NCBI RefSeq assembly: GCF_004569505.1
Contig: NZ_SPPK01000003.1
Span: forward strand, 186,001 to 250,000
DNA from: Dysgonomonas mossii
GTDB lineage: Bacteria; Bacteroidota; Bacteroidia; Bacteroidales; Dysgonomonadaceae
Reading direction: 5' to 3'
DNA length: 64,000 bases
Part shown: one piece after another, positions 57,586 to 64,000 of the stretch
Layout: each line of letters begins with the position of its first letter
Position numbering within the stretch: the first letter of the stretch is position 1
Made by a program: the position numbers and the translations under genes
The notes under the pieces: model-generated
Databases searched by the model: none
What the model was told of the DNA's origin: nothing
Seen by the model: the letters and a program-made list of their open reading frames with translations, nothing else

Positions 57586-58734
57586 ATGTCAGATAGTGGC
57601 AATAATGAATGTCCTCTTTGTGGTAAAGATACACAAGATGGTGAAATATTCTGTCGTGACTGTCAGGAAATTGCACAAAATTCTTACCCCTCAGGTTTGC
57701 TGTCGGCAGATGAAGAGGCAGTAATATCCGCTGAGCTTGATGAAGAAGCCAATCAAGGCGAAGTAAATAATTTAGACAATGCTTTAGATAAAGATGAAAC
57801 TTCACCTTCGACAGAGGCGGAGGATAAGAATACATTTTTCCGTAAAAATAAGAAGCTGTTAATATTCTTCTTTGCGGGGCTCATTATCTTCATGATAGTT
57901 GGGGTGATAGGTGGCTACTTGCGTCAACAGAATTTGAATACGTTGGCAACTGAAACTGCATATTGGAACAAGTGTATTGAAGAAAATACGCCTTTGGGAT
58001 ATTCTAAATACTTGGTGAAATACCCCGAAGGGAAATACAGTGAGGAGGCTTATCAAAAGATTGTAGAACTACGTGACAATGAACGAAAAACTTGGGAAAA
58101 GCTCAGAAGATCAAATGATATAGATGCCTTGTTTGCTTTCCTCAAAGATCATCCTGAAACGCCTTATCTAAAAGATATTCGGCATGCTATCGATTCGTTA
58201 AGTTGGATTGCAGCTCAAGCTCAAAATTCAGCAGATGTCTATTTGGCTTATCTAGAGAATTCAAAACTGGGACGGATTGATGGAGAGTACATTGCCTTAG
58301 CTCAGGAACGTTATGACTATCTTAGCCAGCTGAAAATGCTCGAAGGCAAAGAGCTGGATGAAGTGAAGAAAACCTTGACGGATTTCTTTAGTGCCATGTC
58401 TACTGTTAGTAGTAAAGGAATGCAAAAATTATCAGTAGATACCTTAAGCCAATTCTATAGCTCTAAAAACTTATTGAGCAAGCATATCGCAGATTCATTG
58501 ACAGTAGGGCGTAAAGCTGATAAAATACGCAGTGTGCTTTACACTCCTGTTACAGACTCTATAGAAGCTATTCTTGACAACAAAGGCGTTTGTTTTATTA
58601 CATTGCCTGTGAAGAAGGAAGTAACTTATTCAGATAGGAAAAAGAAGAAAGATCTTAGTCAGTCTACTCTCAGCATAGAGCTTAATAATAAGAAATTGCA
58701 GGCTATCTATAAAAAGTCTAAAGCTACAAAATAA
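57586..58734 (+). CDS. Zinc-ribbon membrane protein of unknown function
   Basis: A 382-residue protein. An N-terminal zinc ribbon uses Cys9, Cys12, Cys23 and Cys26 (CPLCGKDTQDGEIFCRDC). Residues about 30-85 are acidic and probably disordered, followed by a basic stretch and one transmembrane helix (about 91-110). The rest is an extracytoplasmic region, the first part helical and rich in aromatic residues (ENTPLGYSKYLVKYPEGKYS), the last part possibly a small beta domain. No full-length family is recognised. It stands alone, between converging HD and DUF1080 genes. A sensor or scaffold role is possible. Confidence 0.8.
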   Translation: MSDSGNNECPLCGKDTQDGEIFCRDCQEIAQNSYPSGLLSADEEAVISAELDEEANQGEVNNLDNALDKDETSPSTEAEDKNTFFRKNKKLLIFFFAGLIIFMIVGVIGGYLRQQNLNTLATETAYWNKCIEENTPLGYSKYLVKYPEGKYSEEAYQKIVELRDNERKTWEKLRRSNDIDALFAFLKDHPETPYLKDIRHAIDSLSWIAAQAQNSADVYLAYLENSKLGRIDGEYIALAQERYDYLSQLKMLEGKELDEVKKTLTDFFSAMSTVSSKGMQKLSVDTLSQFYSSKNLLSKHIADSLTVGRKADKIRSVLYTPVTDSIEAILDNKGVCFITLPVKKEVTYSDRKKKKDLSQSTLSIELNNKKLQAIYKKSKATK

Positions 58735-58761
58735 AGATAGCATTCCATTTTTTCTTAATTA

Positions 58762-59655
58762 TCAATTGAAATACTGCTGATATTCTGCTGGGAGTTCTTT
58801 TATCTTTTTGATCTCAATGTCTTTATAGAATACTTCTCCGGCTTCGCTCTGTAATTGTATTTTGCCTTCTACTAATGGCTTTGTTTCTCCATTGTTCAGG
58901 TAGCGAAGATTGGATAATGCCATTACTACATTGCCGTTTACAATATGTAAGCTTTTGCTTTCGTAGCATATAAGCTCTATGTCGTTCCAATCATCTTTAG
59001 GTCTCTCTATTGTGCCTTTTGCTGCGCAGTAGTAGCCGTTAGGAGAGTTAACCCCGATCGGGATCAAAGAGGCTGTATTGTCGAATACGACTCTCGATGA
59101 ATCTTTTCGGGCACGGACATCCATTTGAGTTTGACCTATGCACCAGTAGTCTCCACTACTGCCCTCAGTTCCGGTTTCTATTAGTTGAAATTCATGACTT
59201 GTCATCCATGTTCTCCAATAGTCGGCACCACACTCTCCGATGGAATGGTATAATATTCCCGAGTCTAAAGACTTATTGAGTCTTGGCTCCCACTTCTGAT
59301 TTCCCCATTTCATCTTTAGTCGGAGATGATAATTTCTATAACTTTCCTTTGTGAAAACACATCCGTAAACTTCTCCGCTTACCTTTAGTATTGGTTTGTC
59401 ACCGTCCTGTATTACCGTGAATACATTTTTATAATTGTTGTTATATCCTATCGGTTTGATTGTGTCTCCGTTTGGATCTAATGGAACACTGCCGTTGTAG
59501 TTGTCTTTCATCTCATAACTCAGATACATATCCCATTTCGACAAATCTTTATCAAGCAAAGATGTCCATCCGGTCTCTTTTTGTTCTTTAGATCCGCATG
59601 AGATAAATAGAGCGACTAACAATAAATAGCTTAATTTTGATAATATGTTTTTCAT
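58762..59655 (-). CDS. DUF1080 (3-keto-disaccharide hydrolase-like) lipoprotein
   Basis: A 297-residue predicted lipoprotein with lipobox LFISC (about residue 20). I start it at MKNILSKLSYLLLVALFISC (59655), dropping 13 upstream residues that do not fit a signal peptide. The rest is a concanavalin-like jelly-roll domain of the DUF1080 type with WTSLLDKDLSKWDMYLSYEM, FTKESYRNYHLRLKMKWG and LQSEAGEVFYKDIEIKKI. Some members act on 3-keto-sugars; others may only bind glycans. It is a single gene. Confidence 0.88.
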   Translation of the reverse strand: MKNILSKLSYLLLVALFISCGSKEQKETGWTSLLDKDLSKWDMYLSYEMKDNYNGSVPLDPNGDTIKPIGYNNNYKNVFTVIQDGDKPILKVSGEVYGCVFTKESYRNYHLRLKMKWGNQKWEPRLNKSLDSGILYHSIGECGADYWRTWMTSHEFQLIETGTEGSSGDYWCIGQTQMDVRARKDSSRVVFDNTASLIPIGVNSPNGYYCAAKGTIERPKDDWNDIELICYESKSLHIVNGNVVMALSNLRYLNNGETKPLVEGKIQLQSEAGEVFYKDIEIKKIKELPAEYQQYFN

Positions 59656-59765
59656 AAATAAAAATGATAATGTATTGAATGATTGACTGTTCAAATATAT
59701 GCAATTAATTTGTTAGTTTTTTGAAAGTCCTATATATTCTGCTCAACAGATTCTAACAAGAAAGC

Positions 59766-59790
59766 AAAAGGTGACAAAAGTGACACTTTT
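59766..59790 (-). repeat. Dispersed GTGTCAC motif, copy D (identical to copy A)
   Basis: Read on the minus strand it is identical over 25 bases to copy A at 10601-10625, containing AAAAGTGTCACTTTTGTCAC. It lies between the divergent DUF1080 and NMO-like genes. The remaining part of 59695-60004 has only the promoter of the next gene. Confidence 0.75.
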
Positions 59791-59978
59791 TAGACCCTTA
59801 TCTATTGCCACTTTCTGAATTTGTTCTGCTCTCTTTATCCTTGCTTGTCATATATAGGAACGAAGCACTTCTTCTATTATAAGATAATTTATTTACATAA
59901 AAGTACGTTGTAATCTTATATTCAACAAAAAGAGTGAGCTTTAGTCTTTTTATTATACTTCCATTTTCAATATTTTCC

Positions 59979-59986
59979 TAAATTTG
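59979..59986 (+). promoter_or_regulatory. Candidate -7 element of the NMO/FabK-like gene
   Basis: TAAATTTG lies 18 bases before ATG 60005. No TTTG stands at the -33 distance. Confidence 0.45.
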
Positions 59987-60004
59987 CAATACGTAACAAA
60001 TTGA

Positions 60005-60967
60005 ATGAAAAGAATGAATAATAGAATTACATCTTTATTTGGTATAAAATATCCGATTATATCAGGAGGTATGGTTTGGTGTAGTGGTTGGCGTTTGGCT
60101 TCGGCAGTCAGTAATGCCGGAGGACTTGGGCTTATAGGAGCCGGGTCTATGCATCCCGAAACATTGCGCGAGCATATACAAAAATGTAAGGCAGCTACAG
60201 ATAAACCTTTTGGTGTGAATGTGCCATTAATGTATCCTGAGATAGAAGCGATTATGGATATTATTATATCCGAAGGGGTGAAGATTGTATTTACATCGGC
60301 AGGTAATCCTAAGCTTTGGACTAAAAAGCTTCAAGATAATGGAATAAAAGTGGCACATGTTATTTCCAGTTCTAAATTCGCATTAAAATGTGAAGAGGCA
60401 GGAGTGGATGTTGTAGTAGCCGAAGGGTTCGAAGCCGGAGGGCATAACGGACGTGAAGAGACTACTACAATGGTGCTGATTCCGCAAGTAAGGAAAAGCA
60501 TATCGATCCCTCTTATTGCAGCCGGAGGGATAGGTACGGGGAGTGCTATGTTAGCTGCTTTCGCATTAGGGGCGGAAGGGATTCAGATGGGTACTCGGTT
60601 TGCTCTTACACAGGAGAGTTCGGCTTCTAAGGAGTTTAAAGAATTGTGTATAAATCTTAAAGAAGGGGATACTATTCTCTCATTGAAAAAACTTAGTCCT
60701 ACCCGACTAATAAAGAATGATTTTTACAATACAGTTCAGGAAGCAGAAGACAGGGGGGCAACAGTAGAAGAAATGCGTGGAATCTTAGGACGTGGACGTG
60801 CTAAGAAAGGAATTTTTGAAGGAGACCTTTCGGAAGGCGAACTCGAGATAGGACAAGTCAGCTCACTGATTGAAGACCTTCCTACAGCCGGAGATGTAGT
60901 AAATAGTATAATTGAAGAATATAATGCGAAAGTTGAAAGTATGATTTCGCAAGACATGAAATTTTGA
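60005..60967 (+). CDS. Nitronate monooxygenase / FabK-like FMN enzyme
   Basis: A 320-residue TIM-barrel flavoprotein of the 2-nitropropane dioxygenase family. It has IKYPIISGGMVWCSGWRLAS, GGLGLIGAGS, PFGVNVPL, EGFEAGGHNGREE with His147, and IPLIAAGGIGTGSAM for phosphate binding of FMN. FabK enoyl-ACP reductases and nitronate monooxygenases share these motifs. FabK would serve fatty acid synthesis and is a reasonable alternative. An in-frame Met four codons in is another possible start. A terminator follows. Confidence 0.85.
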   Translation: MKRMNNRITSLFGIKYPIISGGMVWCSGWRLASAVSNAGGLGLIGAGSMHPETLREHIQKCKAATDKPFGVNVPLMYPEIEAIMDIIISEGVKIVFTSAGNPKLWTKKLQDNGIKVAHVISSSKFALKCEEAGVDVVVAEGFEAGGHNGREETTTMVLIPQVRKSISIPLIAAGGIGTGSAMLAAFALGAEGIQMGTRFALTQESSASKEFKELCINLKEGDTILSLKKLSPTRLIKNDFYNTVQEAEDRGATVEEMRGILGRGRAKKGIFEGDLSEGELEIGQVSSLIEDLPTAGDVVNSIIEEYNAKVESMISQDMKF

Positions 60968-60988
60968 TAATAAAAAATAGGAATTGAT

Positions 60989-61023
60989 ACGGAGGTTTTC
61001 ATAAAATTGGAAGCCTTCGTTTC
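60989..61023 (+). terminator. Intrinsic terminator of the NMO/FabK-like gene
   Basis: The 12-bp stem ACGGAGGTTTTC with GGAAGCCTTCGT includes G-U pairs and is followed by a short T-run. Confidence 0.6.
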
Positions 61024-61145
61024 GGTTCGTTTAGTACTTCTTAAACAGGAGAGCTACAGAATATAAACAGATACGAAGATAGCCTGATCTTATTTTTATA
61101 ATAAGATTAATTATATATAATACCTAAATCTCAACTGATAAAAAC

Positions 61146-62531
61146 ATGAGAAAATTCTGTTGTATATATGTACTGATAGTTCTTTGTCTCTTTTCGGCCT
61201 GTAAAAAGAAAGAACAGAAGACTCCCTATGATTTTGAGCAGATCAAACAAAAGAAGGAACTAACCATTATTACGCTCAACACCTCTACATCTTACTTTAT
61301 ATACAAAGAAGAGCCTATGGGGTATGACTATGACCTCGCTCAGGATTTTTGCGACCACTATGGGCTGACATTGAAAGTAAAGGTAGCGGAGAATACCAAC
61401 AAGCTTGTGGAGATGCTGAATAATGGTGAAGGCGACCTCATCGCCTATGCTGTACCTATACAGACGGGACTTAAAGATTCTATCCTATATTGCGGACTGC
61501 AACAAATAACTCATCAGGTATTAATTCAACAGGCAAATAAGGGAGATACTATAATAAAAGATGTAACAGGCTTGATTGGCAAAGAGGTCTATGTGGAAGA
61601 CAACACAAAATATTATCAACGCTTGCTGAATCTGAATTCCGAACTGGGAGGAGGTATCAACATTCATCCTGTAAATGAGGATACGATTACCAGTGAAGAC
61701 CTCATCGAAATGGTATCTCAAGGAAAGATAAAATATACAATCTGTGATGAATATATTGCCAAGTTGAACAAAACATATTATCGGAATATAGATATATCGC
61801 TTCAGATCAGTTTCGACCAACGCTCATCATGGGCTGTGCGGAAAGATTCTCCCCAGTTGGCAAAAGCATTAAATGAATGGTTCCAGGAGAATGGGAATAC
61901 TCCTGTTTATAAAGGAATTACTAAAAAGTATTTCGAGCTGAGTAAGCAGACTTTCGAGGGTGAGTATGAAATCCCGAAGAATTTACCTAAGGGCGCAATT
62001 TCCATTTACGACGAACTGTTTAAAAAGCATGCTAAAGGAACAAAGTACGATTGGCGTTTTTTGGCAGCGATATGCTATCATGAGTCTCGTTTTCAAAATA
62101 ATCTTACTTCATGGGCGGGAGCTGCCGGAATAATGGGATTGATGCCACGCACAGCAGCGTCTCTTGGTCTGAAAAGTGAAGACCGGATGAATCCCGATTT
62201 AAGTATAGGTGCTGCCGTAGAGCTACTCGACAGGCTAGACAAGATATTTGGTAAAGTAAGTAGCATAGAGGAGCGGGAAAAGTTCTTGCTTGCGGCTTAT
62301 AATGGAGGAAATGGGCATATAAATGATGCGCAGGCTCTGGCTCAAAAATATGGCGCTAACCCTTATATATGGGAAGGGAATGTGAAAAAATATTTGGAGT
62401 TGAAAGGAAATCCCGAATATTATAACGACCCTGTATGTAAAAGTGGATACTTCAGAGCCGGACAAACGACACGTTATGTGAATGATGTATTGAGAACAAT
62501 GGAACGTTTCAAAAGGATAAGTCCAAAATAA
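61146..62531 (+). CDS. Membrane-bound lytic transglycosylase MltF-like lipoprotein
   Basis: Cleaves murein glycan strands from the periplasmic side of a membrane. The 461-residue protein has lipobox LFSAC (Cys19), a periplasmic solute-binding domain (about 35-280) and a C-terminal lytic transglycosylase domain with catalytic Glu313 in ICYHESRFQNN, then SWAGAAGIMGLMPRTAASLG and LAAYNGGNGHIND. The two-domain layout is that of MltF. It is a single gene, in addition to MltG and the DUF1460 amidase in this window. Confidence 0.92.
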   Translation: MRKFCCIYVLIVLCLFSACKKKEQKTPYDFEQIKQKKELTIITLNTSTSYFIYKEEPMGYDYDLAQDFCDHYGLTLKVKVAENTNKLVEMLNNGEGDLIAYAVPIQTGLKDSILYCGLQQITHQVLIQQANKGDTIIKDVTGLIGKEVYVEDNTKYYQRLLNLNSELGGGINIHPVNEDTITSEDLIEMVSQGKIKYTICDEYIAKLNKTYYRNIDISLQISFDQRSSWAVRKDSPQLAKALNEWFQENGNTPVYKGITKKYFELSKQTFEGEYEIPKNLPKGAISIYDELFKKHAKGTKYDWRFLAAICYHESRFQNNLTSWAGAAGIMGLMPRTAASLGLKSEDRMNPDLSIGAAVELLDRLDKIFGKVSSIEEREKFLLAAYNGGNGHINDAQALAQKYGANPYIWEGNVKKYLELKGNPEYYNDPVCKSGYFRAGQTTRYVNDVLRTMERFKRISPK

Positions 62532-62540
62532 TAAAATCAG

Positions 62541-62579
62541 AAAAGGGTATTTGCTATAAGCTGTACCCTTTTAGTTTTT
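62541..62579 (+). terminator. Terminator of mltF overlapping the end of folP
   Basis: AAAAGGGTA (62541-62549) pairs with TACCCTTTT (62564-62572) and is followed by AGTTTTT. The minus-strand folP stop lies within the hairpin loop, so one sequence serves both genes. Confidence 0.7.
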
Positions 62580-63393
62580 CAGTGATTTTTACTGCTTCTA
62601 CAGCTTCTTTTACATCGTGCACACGTAAGATGTCAGCCCCGTTCTGTAGGGCGAAAGTGTTTAGTATGGATGTGCCATTAAGGCTTTCTTCGGCTGTTGA
62701 GTCTATTAAATTGTAGATCATTTTCTTTCTTGAAATACCAACAAGTAAAGGAAGCTCAAAAATAGAGAAGCCTTTCAATGAAGCCATCAACTCATAATTC
62801 TGGTCGATGGTTTTACTGAATCCAAAACCCGGATCTATTATAATATCGTTTACGCCTTTGAGGTGTAGCTCGGCTATTTTTTTAGAGAAGTAGTAAAAAA
62901 TATCTTGAATCAGATTGTCGTAATCTGTCAATTGGCTCATTGTTTGAGGTGTGTCTCGCATGTGCATAAGTATATAAGGGACATTGAGCGAAGCAACGGT
63001 GTCGAACATATTTTTGTCCATTTCACCTCCCGATATATCATTTATAATATCAACGCCATGTTCTTCTACACAAAAACGAGCGACGTCGCTATAGAATGTG
63101 TCAACCGAGAGAATAGCGTCGGGGAATTCCTTATTTATAATATTCAGTGCCGGTTTTAGGCGTTCTATCTCCTCTTTTGATGACAATAATGTAGACGAAG
63201 GGCGTGTAGACTGTGCTCCTATATCCACAATTTTGCCTCCTTGTGTTAATATTTCTGCTACACGGGCAACAATTTCTTGTTCACCCTGCTTGCGGCTCTC
63301 TGCAAAAAATGAATCAGGAGTAATATTCAATATCCCCATCACAAAAGGTTGCGACAGTTCTAGCAATTCTCCTTTTATATTAATTGTTTTCAT
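62554..63393 (-). CDS. folP: Dihydropteroate synthase
   Basis: Folate pathway enzyme joining p-aminobenzoate to the pterin; target of sulfonamides. The 279-residue protein has MGILNITPDSFF, VDIGAQSTRPSS, SVDTFYSDVARF and DIIIDPGFGFSKT, all typical of the TIM-barrel family. I start it at MKTINIKGELLELS (63393), ten residues after an upstream in-frame Met, since the domain begins there. It converges on mltF. Confidence 0.94.
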   Translation of the reverse strand: MKTINIKGELLELSQPFVMGILNITPDSFFAESRKQGEQEIVARVAEILTQGGKIVDIGAQSTRPSSTLLSSKEEIERLKPALNIINKEFPDAILSVDTFYSDVARFCVEEHGVDIINDISGGEMDKNMFDTVASLNVPYILMHMRDTPQTMSQLTDYDNLIQDIFYYFSKKIAELHLKGVNDIIIDPGFGFSKTIDQNYELMASLKGFSIFELPLLVGISRKKMIYNLIDSTAEESLNGTSILNTFALQNGADILRVHDVKEAVEAVKITEKLKGYSL

Positions 63394-63420
63394 GCAATTC
63401 TCCCTTTTACTAAGAAGTAA

Positions 63421-63428
63421 CAAAAGTA
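63421..63428 (-). promoter_or_regulatory. Candidate -7 element of folP
   Basis: Minus-strand TACTTTTG lies 27 bases before the chosen start at 63393, which favours the shorter protein. Confidence 0.4.
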
Positions 63429-63539
63429 AGAGATTTTCTGCGATTATTGCTATCTTACTTTTTCGATATTTGAAGCCGAGTCTTCAATAAAATAAAGAGG
63501 TTATATTTCTTGTGATGTTCAACGTGAGCGAGATGTCTC

Positions 63540-64000
63540 TTAAAACTCTCTCAATCCCGACACTTTATAGCGGCTCAGTGTTTCTAATTTTACGTTCTTG
63601 CCTACTACCACTCCATTGTCATAGAGGGCTTGTTCCACGGCTTTAAAAGCTATTTCGGGGTGATTATTATCTTGGCTGAGGTGGCAAAGCCAGATATTTT
63701 GAAGATTTTCGCTGTATATACTTGCAATAAACTGGGCAGATAAACGGTTGCTAAGATGCCCCATTCCATTGCCTATACGTTGTTTCAGATAGTAAGGATA
63801 TTTACCCGCCTGAAGCATATATTCGTCGTAGTTGGCCTCAATTACCAGGTGATTTGCCTTCGCGGCATATTCTTTTATTGTATCGGTAATTCGTCCGATA
63901 TCTGTTACTAATACAAACGTCTGCTCGTCGAACTCAATGTGATAACCTACGTTTTCTATACTGTCATGAGGAACGTCAAAGGCGGTTATTTGAAATTCCC
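63540..64000 (-). CDS. Metallo-beta-lactamase-fold hydrolase, YycJ/WalJ-like (N-terminus outside window)
   Basis: The frame is open from base 64000 to the stop at 63540, giving the last 153 residues. They contain FVLVTDIGRITDTIKEYAAK, HLVIEANYDEYML, GHLSNRLSAQFIASI and LCHLSQDNNHPEIAFKAVEQ, the C-terminal half of YycJ/WalJ-type proteins. The zinc motif HxHxDH expected near the N-terminus lies outside the window. WalJ-type enzymes are exonucleases linked to replication and repair in Firmicutes; the role here is an inference. Truncation is by the window edge. Confidence 0.88.
   Translation of the reverse strand, partial: EFQITAFDVPHDSIENVGYHIEFDEQTFVLVTDIGRITDTIKEYAAKANHLVIEANYDEYMLQAGKYPYYLKQRIGNGMGHLSNRLSAQFIASIYSENLQNIWLCHLSQDNNHPEIAFKAVEQALYDNGVVVGKNVKLETLSRYKVSGLREF

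Overview
The window looks like a chromosomal segment of a low-GC Bacteroidota, order Bacteroidales, most like Dysgonomonas or a close relative. Support comes from a SusC-type TonB receptor in a glycan-use locus, DUF-type genes typical of the phylum (DUF4254, DUF1460, DUF2027/Smr, DUF5856), promoters of the TTTG / TAnnTTTG type, few Shine-Dalgarno sequences, and 57 supported protein genes plus one tRNA. The genus is an inference from protein style; no database was searched.

Layout. 1-15.6 kb is accessory: a polysaccharide-utilisation locus with a SusC receptor (cut by the left edge), a membrane-bound SusR-like regulator, two GH29 alpha-L-fucosidases, a large GH2 beta-galactosidase with a ricin-like N-terminus, an AraC regulator, and a divergent pair of PTP-like phosphatase paralogues. 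An orphan phage-type helix-turn-helix gene sits inside it beside a 62-bp nested palindrome. The enzymes suggest a glycan carrying terminal fucose and beta-galactose. 15.8-26.3 kb holds a ferritin-like protein, a cell-wall amidase, a CAAX-type protease, an exopolysaccharide-initiating sugar transferase, MltG, QueA, an Smr protein, GalE and an LD-carboxypeptidase. 26.5-37 kb holds GlnS, TPR proteins, tRNA-Lys, GuaA, a periplasmic thioredoxin and MutS. 37-44.5 kb is envelope biogenesis: a UDP-glucuronate decarboxylase, a barrel protein, a GT4-GT9-DUF4254 cluster, YifB and a TlpA-like lipoprotein. 44.8-53.3 kb holds a DPP-IV-type peptidase, a QueD-QueE-RNase Z operon, a minimal type IX secretion C-terminal-domain protein, ComEA-like and MarC proteins, and NadE. 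53.6-64 kb holds a barrel protein, PurC, an orphan zeta-toxin-like kinase, MenG, an HD hydrolase, a zinc-ribbon membrane protein, a DUF1080 lipoprotein, an NMO/FabK-like flavoprotein, MltF, FolP and a partial metallo-hydrolase.

How genes work together. QueD, QueE and QueA, encoded at two sites, are steps of queuosine tRNA modification. MltG, MltF, the DUF1460 amidase and LD-carboxypeptidase all act on peptidoglycan. GalE, the decarboxylase, the WcaJ-like transferase and the glycosyltransferases serve surface glycans. The two regulators probably respond to different cues in the fucoside locus.

No CRISPR array, integrase, transposase or complete defence system was found. The most unusual items are an identical 25-bp intergenic motif present twice about 49 kb apart in opposite orientation (with two relaxed copies), the phosphatase paralogue that lacks the catalytic arginine of its CX5R loop, the orphan phage-like DNA-binding gene beside the palindromic element, the structured hairpin after glnS, the single-domain type IX secretion protein, and the orphan zeta-like kinase between purC and menG.
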